A DNA stretch of 64,000 nucleotides from Gammaproteobacteria bacterium (lineage in GTDB: Bacteria; Pseudomonadota; Gammaproteobacteria; Pseudomonadales; Azotimanducaceae), in contig JAPOYV010000110.1 in assembly GCA_026706385.1 (NCBI GenBank), positions 1 through 64,000 on the forward strand, written 5' to 3'. The translations under genes and the position numbers were made by a program. Positions 8,904 through 17,130 of this stretch are shown here, one piece after another (position 1 is the first letter of the stretch; every line of letters begins with the position of its first letter). Below the pieces are notes generated by a model that made no database searches, was not told the origin of the DNA, and saw only the letters and a list, made by a program, of their open reading frames with translations.

Positions 8904-11015
8904 CTAGCTCATCCGCGCAGCCACGTCCGCCCGGGTGATCTCGAAGCGCCCCAGGATATCCGCGGTCGGCACATCGCGCCCGCCACAGAGCGCCCAAAGC
9001 AAGTCGAGCGTCGTTGCCTGGGGTCGCGCCGAGGATCGTGCCTTGGCAACGGCCATCTGCATGACACGGTTCAGCGCCCGCGTGGGCTGGGGTACGTCGT
9101 CGCCCACGCCAACGACGGTTGCATCGACATAAGCGTGAAGCTCGCCCTCTAACGCGTCCACCCTGGCATCCATCGATCGCAGAACACGAACGATGCTCGA
9201 GTGACCAAGCAAGGCAAGGAGGAGGCGATCGAGCGTCACGTACTTCGTCGCTTGGTCTCGGGCCTTGGCGAACGCGGCCTGTGCCACTTGCTCCACCTGT
9301 TGCTCGAAGACCGATGCGCCGGCCTCCTGGTCTTCGACCACGGCGCGAGGAAGCCCGTGGGTCACGTAGTTGACGATGTCCCGCTGCAGGATCCCTTGGT
9401 CGTTAAGCAGGTTCGTTGCCGCACAACTCTCCCCGAGCAACCCAGCCAGCAGGTTCGCGGGATTGGTTCCCTCGCGACCGATCGCGCCGATGAAGTTGGC
9501 TCGGTAGACCGCGCCGGAAACCGCTTTCGCGACGCTTCTGGCACGCCCGTCTCCAGATGGTGCTCTCAACTGGGATCGCAGGAGGTCGGTGTTGGCGCCC
9601 GCGCAACCGAGGGCATGCGACGCAATCGGATCATCCAACAATGCGAGAAGCAGGTGTTCATCGGAGAAGGTCTCGTCACCAGACAACGCACGAGTTAGGG
9701 CGAGCCGAAGTTCGTCAGTGAAGTCCTCGGCGTACTCGATGAGCTGTTCCATCGTGAACGACTCGCCGTACTGCACCCTGACCCTCGCATCGAAGCTGTC
9801 CGCGCCCGCCGTGCCGCCTCGCATGTCGAAGACCGGCGCCCACGCGACGTGTGCCTCAAGATCCCCCCAAGCCTCGAATCCGTGCTCGCGCGCCGTGGCA
9901 AGACGCGCTACATCGATGCCAATGGTCTGCGCTGCACGGGAACGATCCCAAGCCGCGCCGTTGACGTACTCGAAGCTCGCGTTGCCCGGCAGGGCCCGGA
10001 CGGTGGAGCCGGAATCCTCCGTGTCGTAGCGAACCGTCAGCTTTGCGCAACACGCATTCTCATGGTCGAAGTTCTGCACGCCAAGCAACCAGTGCCGGTA
10101 GCCCACGGCCTGAATGGCGTTCTGGCCGATGTTGGCGGCAATGGTCAGCGTCTTGCCATCCTCGGTGTCCACACGCGCGCCGTGCAAGGATTTCTTACCT
10201 CCGCCGAAGTACATTGCCATCGCATTGGAGCCCGCGTGCTTGAGCGTGGCGGTGAAGGCCGTCGGGGTTTCGAAGCGGAAGTAGAAGTTCCGGTGGGAAC
10301 CGCTTTGCTTTTCGGAAATCGGCTCCAACTCGAACCGCACCGAACCGGGTGGATGGACTTGCCGCTCGACGACGATCGGCTCGAGAGCCTCGACGGGACG
10401 TCCGGCAAGCGCAACCGCCACACTTCGCATCAGGGAGCGGTATTGCTCGGACCACTCGTCGGGGTGCGCCCGCACACCCGCAAAGACGAAGCTCGCCTGC
10501 CGTACGACGACGGCGCAATCCTCGTGCCGTTCGGGAACCAGAATGTCGTCGACGCCTGGACGGTATTCCGCGATGCCGCCCGAGAAATAGACCCTGGGCG
10601 TTTGTGGTGTCCAGGCGTCCAACGGAACTCTTTGCACCGTTCTGAACGGGCGAATGGGGTCAACCGACCGCTTCCCTAAGAGGTCGCTGTCGGCGACGAG
10701 CATCGCCAAATCGTCCGTCACGTTGCCGCCGCGAAACTCAATCTCGTCCAACTGGGCACAGAGCCAGTCGGCACCCGGGGCCATCGCGATGATCCGGCGC
10801 CGCTTCAGCGCCTCGATGCGATCAGCGCAGAGCGTGGTGTCGCGGTCCCGGTCCAGGTTGAGGATGAGCACATCGGCGTCTCCGTCGAAGGCCGCGTCGA
10901 GGCTATCCGCGACGTCGACTCGGTCTGACCCTCCTTCGCGAAGGAGCGCCGCGAAGGCCTCGGCCCAACCCGCACTGCCGGCCTCAGAGAAGATCGAGAA
11001 GGTCACGCCGGGCAT
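8904..11015 (-). CDS. Protein with two tandem ClpA-type N-domains and no AAA+ module
   Basis: A 703-residue protein that I do not recognise as a whole. The C-terminal third is two consecutive ClpA/ClpC N-domains. The first (about residues 422-560) contains FSDEHLLLALLDDP and ends in RDIVNYVTHG, closely matching the E. coli ClpA N-domain pattern. The second (about 567-703) contains VTLDRLLLALLGHS and TTLDLLWALCGG. No Walker A or B sequence follows. The first 120 residues look alpha/beta (DVLILNL, RIIAMAPGADWL), and about 210-330 is probably a beta-sandwich. The ATG at 11015 is preceded by GGAGAG at 7 bases. A GTG at 11090 is in frame but overlaps the upstream gene. Clp N-domains bind substrates or adaptors, so a substrate-recruiting role is inferred only. 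Confidence 0.7.
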   Translation of the reverse strand: MPGVTFSIFSEAGSAGWAEAFAALLREGGSDRVDVADSLDAAFDGDADVLILNLDRDRDTTLCADRIEALKRRRIIAMAPGADWLCAQLDEIEFRGGNVTDDLAMLVADSDLLGKRSVDPIRPFRTVQRVPLDAWTPQTPRVYFSGGIAEYRPGVDDILVPERHEDCAVVVRQASFVFAGVRAHPDEWSEQYRSLMRSVAVALAGRPVEALEPIVVERQVHPPGSVRFELEPISEKQSGSHRNFYFRFETPTAFTATLKHAGSNAMAMYFGGGKKSLHGARVDTEDGKTLTIAANIGQNAIQAVGYRHWLLGVQNFDHENACCAKLTVRYDTEDSGSTVRALPGNASFEYVNGAAWDRSRAAQTIGIDVARLATAREHGFEAWGDLEAHVAWAPVFDMRGGTAGADSFDARVRVQYGESFTMEQLIEYAEDFTDELRLALTRALSGDETFSDEHLLLALLDDPIASHALGCAGANTDLLRSQLRAPSGDGRARSVAKAVSGAVYRANFIGAIGREGTNPANLLAGLLGESCAATNLLNDQGILQRDIVNYVTHGLPRAVVEDQEAGASVFEQQVEQVAQAAFAKARDQATKYVTLDRLLLALLGHSSIVRVLRSMDARVDALEGELHAYVDATVVGVGDDVPQPTRALNRVMQMAVAKARSSARPQATTLDLLWALCGGRDVPTADILGRFEITRADVAARMS

Positions 11016-11059
11016 GGCACCGCTCTCCGCAAAGGCGCGTCCCCACTCTAGCCCGGCTG

Positions 11060-12847
11060 TCAATAGGCATTCGATGGGGCGATTCGCCACGCCTCGAGTG
11101 CGTGCATGTGCGCCGGACCGCCTCGCGCGAATACGTGCACGCCCAGGCTATCCCCACGCGACGGGTAGATGCGCCGCGCGATGGCCTGGCGGCTGTTGGC
11201 GAACACTTCGACCACGGACCGGTCGACGAAGACCCGGAGCCTCAACCGCTCGCCCGGCATCAACTCGAACGGCGCCGCCTCGACAGCTCGCGGCGTGTCG
11301 TCGGGGCCCGATCGCCGCGTGTCGACTTTCAATCGCTTCTCGGTCGCGTCGTAGAAGATCGACGTTTGCTCCCCGCCATCCGGCGATGCGCAGACGATGA
11401 CCCCGTACGACGAGGCCCCCTTGCCTTCCATCTCGACGAGCAACTCGAGGCTCGTCCCGGCAACGCCTTCGACGGCCAGGTCCGAGTCGGCTTCGATGGT
11501 GACGGGTCCGTGCCGCTGGGCATCGTAGCGTAGCGCCTCGATCTCCTCGGCAACGTCGATACGGAGTCGTCCATCGTCGCCCAGGGACAGCACCCGCGGC
11601 AAGCTCAACACCCCCGACCAGCCGTGCGCCGCGCGCACGCCGAAACGCGGCTCGTCCATGATCCACGCCCACATGATGCGCCGGCCACGGTCGTCGAGAA
11701 GGCTCTCCGGGGCAAAGAACGAGTGGTCGACCCAGCTCATCATGGCATGGGACTCAGGATGGAACTGCTCGTCCTTCCACCTTCCCACGTAGTACCGGCA
11801 GCCCAAGCGGTGACTGATGCAGAGCAGGACGTGCTTGTCGCCGAGCCGGAACAGATCCGGACACGACACGTCCTCGTCAAGCGCCACGCCCTCGACGCCA
11901 TGCGCGAAGAGATCGCCCACGTAGCGCCACTCGCTGTCGAGTACGCTCGACTTGGCGATGCCCGGTCGCTTGCCGCCGAAGATGGCGTAGTAGGTGTCGC
12001 CTTCAAGCCACCCGAAAGGGTCCCAGGACCGGTAGCGCTCGTGGTGCTTATCGCCCTTGCGCGTCCTTGACGCGCGCCGCGTCGTCGGCGTGATCGTGTC
12101 GAGCTTTCGCCACGCGTTCAGGTCGTCGTCGAGGGCCACCGCCATGGCGTTTCCTTCGCCCTTCTGGTGGTAGCAGATCGTCGGGACGCCATCGCCGTTG
12201 ATGAAACAGTTGCCGCTGTACATGCCGTCGAGCAAGCCGGTCGGGTGGTGCCGCCAATGGAACAAGTCCGTGCTGGAGACATGGCCCCAGTGGTCGGCGC
12301 GCTGGCCGGATCGTGAGTCCTGGAAGATGTAGAACAGGTGGTAGCGGCCCTTCCAGTAGATGGCGCCATTCGGATCGAACGGCATTGCGACGCCCTCCGG
12401 GTTCGCGAAGTGGTACCCGGGCCGAGCCGGATCGCTCAGAATGCGCTCGCGCAGTTCGCGGGCATTCTCCGCCAGTCCATCTGCGCCCTTGGACAAGCGG
12501 ACCGAGAGACACCGCCACGCGCCGTCGGCGTCTTTGCGCATCATGAACACGAAGGATCCGCCACCGGTGGGCGAACGGAGCCGTGCGCCATCGACGGTTG
12601 CCCGATCGCCCTCGACGACGACTGTGGCCGCGTCGAGGGTGAACCGCTTGGTCTCGTACTCGCCACGCGCGAGCTGTGTCTCAAGGCGACTTCTGAGCGC
12701 CGCCTTGTTGGTGTCGGCACCGTCCGCGAAGAAGCCGACCTGGGCGTCGACATCCCGGTCGCGCACGGCGATGTCGTAGGCGCGTACCGCGGCCAGCACT
12801 TCGTCTTCGACCGTCTCGCCGGGCGCCGTCACCTCGCTATCGCTCAT
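11060..12847 (-). CDS. GH32-like glycoside hydrolase with N-terminal NTF2/SnoaL-like domain
   Basis: A 595-residue fusion. Residues 14-118 resemble an NTF2/SnoaL-like domain, and the rest is a GH32 five-bladed propeller plus C-terminal beta-sandwich, the fold of invertases, levanases and inulinases. The nucleophile motif is FDPNG with Asp158, and the stabilising aspartate is in SWDPFG (Asp276). At the acid/base position, usually Glu-Cys-Pro-Asp, this protein has SCPDLF with Ser328, so activity on fructosides is uncertain. The beta-sandwich shows DRSVVEVFAN, typical of GH32. No signal peptide is visible. The downstream Clp-N protein starts 44 bp later on the same strand. Confidence 0.82.
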   Translation of the reverse strand: MSDSEVTAPGETVEDEVLAAVRAYDIAVRDRDVDAQVGFFADGADTNKAALRSRLETQLARGEYETKRFTLDAATVVVEGDRATVDGARLRSPTGGGSFVFMMRKDADGAWRCLSVRLSKGADGLAENARELRERILSDPARPGYHFANPEGVAMPFDPNGAIYWKGRYHLFYIFQDSRSGQRADHWGHVSSTDLFHWRHHPTGLLDGMYSGNCFINGDGVPTICYHQKGEGNAMAVALDDDLNAWRKLDTITPTTRRASRTRKGDKHHERYRSWDPFGWLEGDTYYAIFGGKRPGIAKSSVLDSEWRYVGDLFAHGVEGVALDEDVSCPDLFRLGDKHVLLCISHRLGCRYYVGRWKDEQFHPESHAMMSWVDHSFFAPESLLDDRGRRIMWAWIMDEPRFGVRAAHGWSGVLSLPRVLSLGDDGRLRIDVAEEIEALRYDAQRHGPVTIEADSDLAVEGVAGTSLELLVEMEGKGASSYGVIVCASPDGGEQTSIFYDATEKRLKVDTRRSGPDDTPRAVEAAPFELMPGERLRLRVFVDRSVVEVFANSRQAIARRIYPSRGDSLGVHVFARGGPAHMHALEAWRIAPSNAY

Positions 12848-12857
12848 CGCGTCAAGG

Positions 12858-13310
12858 TCAGGTCAGATCCCACCCGGGCAACGCCGACGCTTGCCGGACC
12901 CAGCTCGCCATCTGCGCCTCGTCCAGTTCGCCCTCGTGGACATCGACCCAGCGCGAGTCCTGATCCTTGCCTTTGCCCACGCCGGGTGGGAGGGGTTGCA
13001 GCGACGAGCCGCGGAAGAAGGTCACCTTCACGTAGCGTGTGAAGACGTGGTAGCTCACGAACCAGCCCCGGCCCTCGACGCCGTAGAAGGGCGAGTTCCA
13101 CCGCACGCACTTCTGCACACCCGGCACGGCGCGCTCGATGAGCGCGTCCAAGCGGTGGCCGAGGTCGCGCTTCCACTCCGGCATGGCGGCGATGTATGCC
13201 TGCACCGGGGCGTCGCCGTCGCCTTTGGGAATCTGTGGATTGCCGCCGCTGAGCAGGCGGGGCTTGGTATCGGCCGGCTTCGCTGACGTCCTGGAAGGCC
13301 TGTTGGTCAT
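12858..13310 (-). CDS. DUF1801 domain protein
   Basis: A 150-residue protein with the DUF1801 (YdhG-like) core: VQAYIAAMPEWKRDL, then KCVRWNSPFYGVEGRGWF and YVKVTFFRG. The fold is known but the biochemical role of the family is not established. Its ATG overlaps the stop of the upstream Fic gene by four bases (ATGA), which suggests translational coupling. The GH32 gene follows after only 10 bp on the same strand, so these may share one transcript. Confidence 0.82.
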   Translation of the reverse strand: MTNRPSRTSAKPADTKPRLLSGGNPQIPKGDGDAPVQAYIAAMPEWKRDLGHRLDALIERAVPGVQKCVRWNSPFYGVEGRGWFVSYHVFTRYVKVTFFRGSSLQPLPPGVGKGKDQDSRWVDVHEGELDEAQMASWVRQASALPGWDLT

Positions 13311-14051
13311 CTAGCCCCTTCTTCAACGCCGATCCGCAACTGCGGATCCAGCGAACAACCGGCCATAAAGCGCATCATCTCCGTCCCGTCCTGGCTGTCG
13401 TAGAAGCGGATCATCGCCTCGTTGAACTCCAACCGTCGGCGCGCGGGGACCGAGATCGCGTCCTCGCCGGCACCCAACAGAATACCGTTCATCATAAGCC
13501 GCGATGTCCGCTTGTTGCCGTCGTAGAAGAACTGGTTGAGGGCACCGAAAAGGAACAGCGCGATGGCGCGCTCGTGGAGGTCGCCGATGCGGGCCAGCGC
13601 TCCGAGGCCGGCCTCGAAGATCGACGCCAGCGATTGCCACCGTGGCGGCTCGAAGTTCGTTCCCGCCACTGTCACGGCACCGGTACGGAATGTGCCCCAC
13701 TCGAGGGCTTCCTCTTGGGCGACCAAGGCATGTAGCTCGCAGAACGTGGCGCGGTTCAGTTCGAAGTTCCCACGTTCCACGAGGGAAAGCAGCGCTTTCC
13801 AGCTCGCGGCCTGGTTCAGAACCTGCCGCTCGTCTTCGAGGCGATGCCCGCCCACGGTGACGCCCTCGAGTAGCGTCTTGACCTCCGGCAGGGTTGAACG
13901 GGTTGCCCTCCAAGGCAACGGTGTCGTGGACCACGCCTTCGAAGACCTTGCGAACACCAAAGCAAGCCCGTCGGACATCGCGTCGTTGGCCGGTCCGGAA
14001 CGCGACCGGCCCATAGGTGAATCCCAACCCGCTCAAGCTCGCGTCGGCCAT
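13307..14051 (-). pseudogene. Fic family protein, interrupted by a one-base frameshift
   Basis: Reading from the ATG at 14051, one frame gives VRKVFEGVVHDTVALEGNPF, and the neighbouring frame continues seamlessly with TLPEVKTLLEGVTVGG through the rest of a Fic domain to the stop at 13307. Removing one T of the TT at 13894-13895 (plus strand) would join them. The active-site loop is QFFYDGNKRTSR, with Gln where the catalytic His of HPFxxGN sits, so AMP transfer is doubtful even if translated. Either the gene is recently broken or there is a consensus error. A TTG at 14093 is an alternative start. The DUF1801 gene overlaps its end by 4 bases. Confidence 0.7.
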
Positions 14052-14183
14052 GCCGCTCACGTCAAACGTTGGCGCATTGTCGCGGAACCTCAACGCGAGT
14101 TAAACGCCCGACGGTGCGCTTACCGTCCTCGCCCGCATTCCGGCCTGGTACAGGTTTCATTGCGCGCCGGGAGGCGGACCTAC

Positions 14184-14204
14184 CGGTCCGCGCGCACCGG
14201 ACCG
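14184..14204. repeat. 7-bp inverted repeat upstream of the CMD gene
   Basis: CGGTCCG and CGGACCG are separated by seven bases. The hairpin lies just upstream of the candidate -10 of the next gene and could be an operator or chance structure in GC-rich DNA. Confidence 0.25.
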
Positions 14205-14212
14205 CTAGCGGT

Positions 14213-14218
14213 TACGAT
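14213..14218 (+). promoter_or_regulatory. Candidate -10 element of the CMD-like gene
   Basis: TACGAT, inside GGTTACGATCC, lies 30 bases before the ATG at 14249 and matches the recurrent TAYG-T pattern. Confidence 0.35.
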
Positions 14219-14248
14219 CCGACCACACGCAGCGGCAGCAGGGACACC

Positions 14249-15055
14249 ATGACCGACGACGCAAGCTGGGACGACCGACTCGGGCACGCGTTCGCGACCT
14301 ATACACGCTTCGTACCGGACGCGGAGCCAGAGCGCGTACTCGCGTCCATGGAGCGGCGCCTGGGTGCGCTCGGCACGTTCGCGTTCGCCGCCGTGGGCGA
14401 GATGTGGGACCGGCCGCAGCTTTCCAGGCGCGACCGCAGCCTGATGATCATCGCGGTGCTGGCGGCGCAATCGCGTGCCGAGGAACTCGAACTGCACACC
14501 CGCGTCGGGCTGCGCCACGGCTTGAGCCGCACGGAGATCGAGGAGGTCAACCTGCACATCGCGGCCTACGCAGGGTTCCCGGCGGCGATGGCGGCCAGCC
14601 GGCGCATGGATGCGGCGTTCTGCGAAGCGGAAAGGGTGCAGCGGATCGAGGGTCGCGAACCGGCCGAGCACCTGTCCGACGCCGAGCGGCTCACGAGGGC
14701 CGCCGATGTCCGGGCCTCGCTCACCGGCGGGCGGGCCGACCCCGACCCCAAAGCGGATCTAGAGGCGCTCCGGCCGCGCCTTGGGGGCCTAAGCGATTGG
14801 GCAATGAAGTGGGCCTTCGGCGAGATCTGGTCTCGGCCGCAGCTCAGCCGCCGGGATCGCTCGCTGGTGGTCATCGCGATTCTCGCGACGCTGGGACAAG
14901 AGGCTGAACTTGGCTTTCACGTGCGCGGGGGATTGAACCATGGCCTCACCGCGGACGAGATCGAAGAGGTCATGACGCATCTGTGCCTCTACATCGGATT
15001 CCCCCGGGCCGTCGACGCCATGCGCGCGGCAAAGGCGGCCTGCGGCGAACCCTGA
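14249..15055 (+). CDS. Carboxymuconolactone decarboxylase-like protein with duplicated domain
   Basis: A 268-residue protein made of two copies of the CMD/AhpD-like helical domain. Each copy contains RPQLSRRDRSL followed by a helix and then HGL-(S/T)-x-(T/D)-EIEEV. The typical CxxC of AhpD peroxidases is absent, so a decarboxylase-like or unknown role is more likely than peroxidase activity. The ATG at 14249 follows AGCAGGGA at a good distance, whereas an in-frame ATG at 14069 adds a basic leader without homology. The esterase gene begins one base after its stop, indicating an operon. Confidence 0.85.
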   Translation: MTDDASWDDRLGHAFATYTRFVPDAEPERVLASMERRLGALGTFAFAAVGEMWDRPQLSRRDRSLMIIAVLAAQSRAEELELHTRVGLRHGLSRTEIEEVNLHIAAYAGFPAAMAASRRMDAAFCEAERVQRIEGREPAEHLSDAERLTRAADVRASLTGGRADPDPKADLEALRPRLGGLSDWAMKWAFGEIWSRPQLSRRDRSLVVIAILATLGQEAELGFHVRGGLNHGLTADEIEEVMTHLCLYIGFPRAVDAMRAAKAACGEP

Positions 15056-15056
15056 G

Positions 15057-16214
15057 ATGGGCGTCCAAACGCAAATGCCAGACCCGGACTCAGCGCCGCA
15101 AGTCGGCGTGCCGACCGGCGCCGTGACAAAACACACTTGGGCGACCAGCCGCATCTACCCGGGCGCGAACCACGACTACTGGATCTACGTCCCCGCGCAG
15201 TACACACCCGCCGAGTCCGCCTGCGTGACGGTGTTCCAGGACGGCCAAGCCTACGTCGAGCCGGCGGGGCCCGTGCGCGCGCCCATCGTCTTCGACAACC
15301 TGATCCACAAGGGTGAAATGCCCGTGACCATCGGCGTATTCGTGAATCCAGGCGCAAAGAAGGAGGTCTACGACCAACGCCAAGTGCAATACGTGCCGCT
15401 CGACGACACGTACGCACGGTTCCTTCTCGACGAGATCCTTGTGGAAGTCGGCAAGAGCTACAACCTTGTCGAAGACCGGGCAGGGAGGGCGATCTGCGGC
15501 ATGAGCGATGGTGGCCTGTGCGCCTTTACCGTCGCCTGGGAACGGCCCGACGCCTTCAGCAAGGTCATCAGCCACATCGGCAGTTTCACGAGGCTTCGAG
15601 GCGGTTCGGAGTATCCGTACCTGATCCGTCAGACGCGCGGGAGCCCCAAGCCGCTACGCGTTTTCCTGCAGGATGGCATGAACGACATCAACCTGACCGA
15701 GGGAAGCTGGACGCTTGCGAACATGACCATGGCATCCGCGCTGATGTTCGCGCGCTACGACTATCGGTTCGAGTTAGGGACGGGCGGGCACGACCTGACG
15801 CACGGCGGCCGGATCTTTCCCGACACGTTGCGATGGCTGTGGCGCGACTACCCGGGCGTGAGGAGCGTTCAGCCTGGCCCGGACGCCGTGATCGGGACAT
15901 GGGACGTTGTGACCAACGCCAATGGGGCCGTGCGCCATGGTGTGTTGACAATCTCTCGAATCGCAGATGGTCTCGACGCGACACTCTTCGACGACGTGGA
16001 CGGCAAGTTCGAGATCACTCGGGCCGGCTTCGACGACAGCATCCTCAGCTACGAGTACGTGGCGCCGCAATCGCAGCAGCACTGGGGCAAGGGATCGGTG
16101 CGTACGATGGAGACTTGGTTGAAGGTGGCCGGGGACACCTTCGAGGGCGCATTGAGCTGCGGAACGGATCCTGTGGTCGATTACTCGATCACGGGTCGAC
16201 GGCGGCGGGCGTAG
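15057..16214 (+). CDS. Alpha/beta-hydrolase esterase (enterochelin-esterase-like) with C-terminal extension
   Basis: A 385-residue protein of the putative esterase (esterase D/Fes) family. The nucleophile elbow is GMSDG with Ser150, the acidic residue is probably in FLQDGMND, and the histidine in TGGHDLTHGG. Residues after about 285 form an extra beta-rich domain that I do not recognise. No signal peptide is seen, so it is probably cytoplasmic. It begins one base after the CMD-like gene, so the two may act on the same lactone or ester. ATG 15075 is a possible alternative start. Confidence 0.82.
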   Translation: MGVQTQMPDPDSAPQVGVPTGAVTKHTWATSRIYPGANHDYWIYVPAQYTPAESACVTVFQDGQAYVEPAGPVRAPIVFDNLIHKGEMPVTIGVFVNPGAKKEVYDQRQVQYVPLDDTYARFLLDEILVEVGKSYNLVEDRAGRAICGMSDGGLCAFTVAWERPDAFSKVISHIGSFTRLRGGSEYPYLIRQTRGSPKPLRVFLQDGMNDINLTEGSWTLANMTMASALMFARYDYRFELGTGGHDLTHGGRIFPDTLRWLWRDYPGVRSVQPGPDAVIGTWDVVTNANGAVRHGVLTISRIADGLDATLFDDVDGKFEITRAGFDDSILSYEYVAPQSQQHWGKGSVRTMETWLKVAGDTFEGALSCGTDPVVDYSITGRRRRA

Positions 16215-16229
16215 CTCTTGTGACCACGA

Positions 16230-16442
16230 TGGTCCAACTACAAGCTGGTTCGACGTACGGCAGGCCAGGACGAGCTCTACGCCCTGAGGAACGGCCCGCG
16301 CGAGCTGCACAATCTCATCGACGAACCGGGGATGAGGGAGACGAAGGCGGATCTGGAAGGAGCGATGCTCGACTCTTCCAGGCGAACTTCCGACACCGTG
16401 CCATTAGCGCGGGATCCGAGGAAGTTCCCATCTCAGCGCTGA
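16230..16442 (+). pseudogene. C-terminal remnant of a sulfatase
   Basis: After a stop codon at 16221 the frame reads about 70 codons with no start codon at its head. WSNYKLVRR, DELYALRNGPRELHNLIDEP and a tail ending DPRKFP match the C-terminal end of type I sulfatases (the YKYV...ELYDLxxDPxExxNL pattern). The catalytic N-terminal domain with its formylglycine motif is absent; the esterase gene ends only 15 bases upstream. This is therefore a leftover from deletion of a sulfatase gene. Its last bases overlap the 3' end of the Doc toxin on the other strand. Confidence 0.7.
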
Positions 16443-16834
16443 CGCGAGAGCCGCTGCCGAAACCAGCCAGCCAATTCAGGCTCTGAAACCACGCCGCTCG
16501 CCACGCCTTCGATCAGGCGGATGGCGTCGACGGGATCGAACTCAAGCTCAAACCCGTTGTCGGCAAGAAACAAGCGAGCAGCCAACCACGCTACACGCTT
16601 GTTGCCGTCGACAAAGCCGTGGTTCCTCGCCAGACCAAACGCGTAGGCGTCGGCCAAGTCCGCCGCGTCAGGATCACCACAGTGAGCCAGGTTGGCCGGC
16701 CGTGCGAGGGCCGCATCAATCCGTCCTGCGTCAAGGACACCTTCCGTGCCACCGTGCTCAGCGAGCTGACGACCATGGATGGCGTAGACCACGTCGACAC
16801 GGATCCACCGCCAGTCAGCGGCGGATGGTGTCAC
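16433..16834 (-). CDS. Doc-type death-on-curing toxin
   Basis: A 133-residue Fic-fold protein with the Doc motif NHGFVDGNKR (His72, Asp76, Asn78, Lys79, Arg80), which is intact. Doc kinases phosphorylate elongation factor Tu and stop translation. Its start overlaps the antitoxin stop by four bases (ATGA), the standard arrangement for this type II module. Length matches the family. Confidence 0.9.
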   Translation of the reverse strand: MTPSAADWRWIRVDVVYAIHGRQLAEHGGTEGVLDAGRIDAALARPANLAHCGDPDAADLADAYAFGLARNHGFVDGNKRVAWLAARLFLADNGFELEFDPVDAIRLIEGVASGVVSEPELAGWFRQRLSRQR

Positions 16835-17058
16835 CGCGCCAAGGCCCGCAGGACCTCGCGGTCGTCATGCATGATGTCCTCAGCTAGCGCCATCTGCCGT
16901 GCGAAGTCGGGATCGTAGGGCGTCAGGCGATACCCACCGTCGGGCGCCTCGGTCAGATAGAGGGTATCCCCCTTGCGAACCTTCAGGTGCGCCATGACTT
17001 CCTTGTTCAGAATGACCCCCGCCGATGCACCCACGGTTGTGATCTTCAAAGAGTGCAT
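16831..17058 (-). CDS. AbrB/MazE-type antitoxin of the Doc module
   Basis: A 75-residue protein with a SpoVT-AbrB swapped-hairpin domain in residues 1-50 (GVILNKEVMAHLKVRKGD is the recognisable part) and an acidic helical C-terminus that should bind and neutralise the toxin. The ATG is preceded by GGGAGG at 7 bases (plus-strand 17066-17071). Antitoxins of this kind normally repress their own operon through the AbrB domain. Confidence 0.88.
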   Translation of the reverse strand: MHSLKITTVGASAGVILNKEVMAHLKVRKGDTLYLTEAPDGGYRLTPYDPDFARQMALAEDIMHDDREVLRALAR

Positions 17059-17071
17059 GGGACTGCCTCCC

Positions 17072-17096
17072 TCTATATAACAACGATTATTAAGCG
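17072..17096 (-). promoter_or_regulatory. AT-rich promoter/operator of the AbrB-Doc operon
   Basis: A 25-base AT-rich island in otherwise GC-rich DNA contains TTATATAG on the minus strand directly before the ribosome-binding site, a good -10 candidate. AATAATCGTTGTTAT just upstream has weak dyad symmetry and could be the antitoxin's operator. No perfect palindrome was found. Confidence 0.45.
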
Positions 17097-17130
17097 AATG
17101 TCGCTCTCGGGTGCCAACCGTTGAGCGGTC

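Noticed and set aside
14184-14204. Terminator in front of the CMD-like gene
   Set aside because: No plus-strand gene ends there and no T-run follows. It may be an operator or a chance hairpin.
15057-16214. Esterase as a siderophore (enterochelin) esterase
   Set aside because: The fold fits, but no siderophore gene or iron-uptake gene is near, and the C-terminal extension is unlike Fes. Only a general esterase call is supported.
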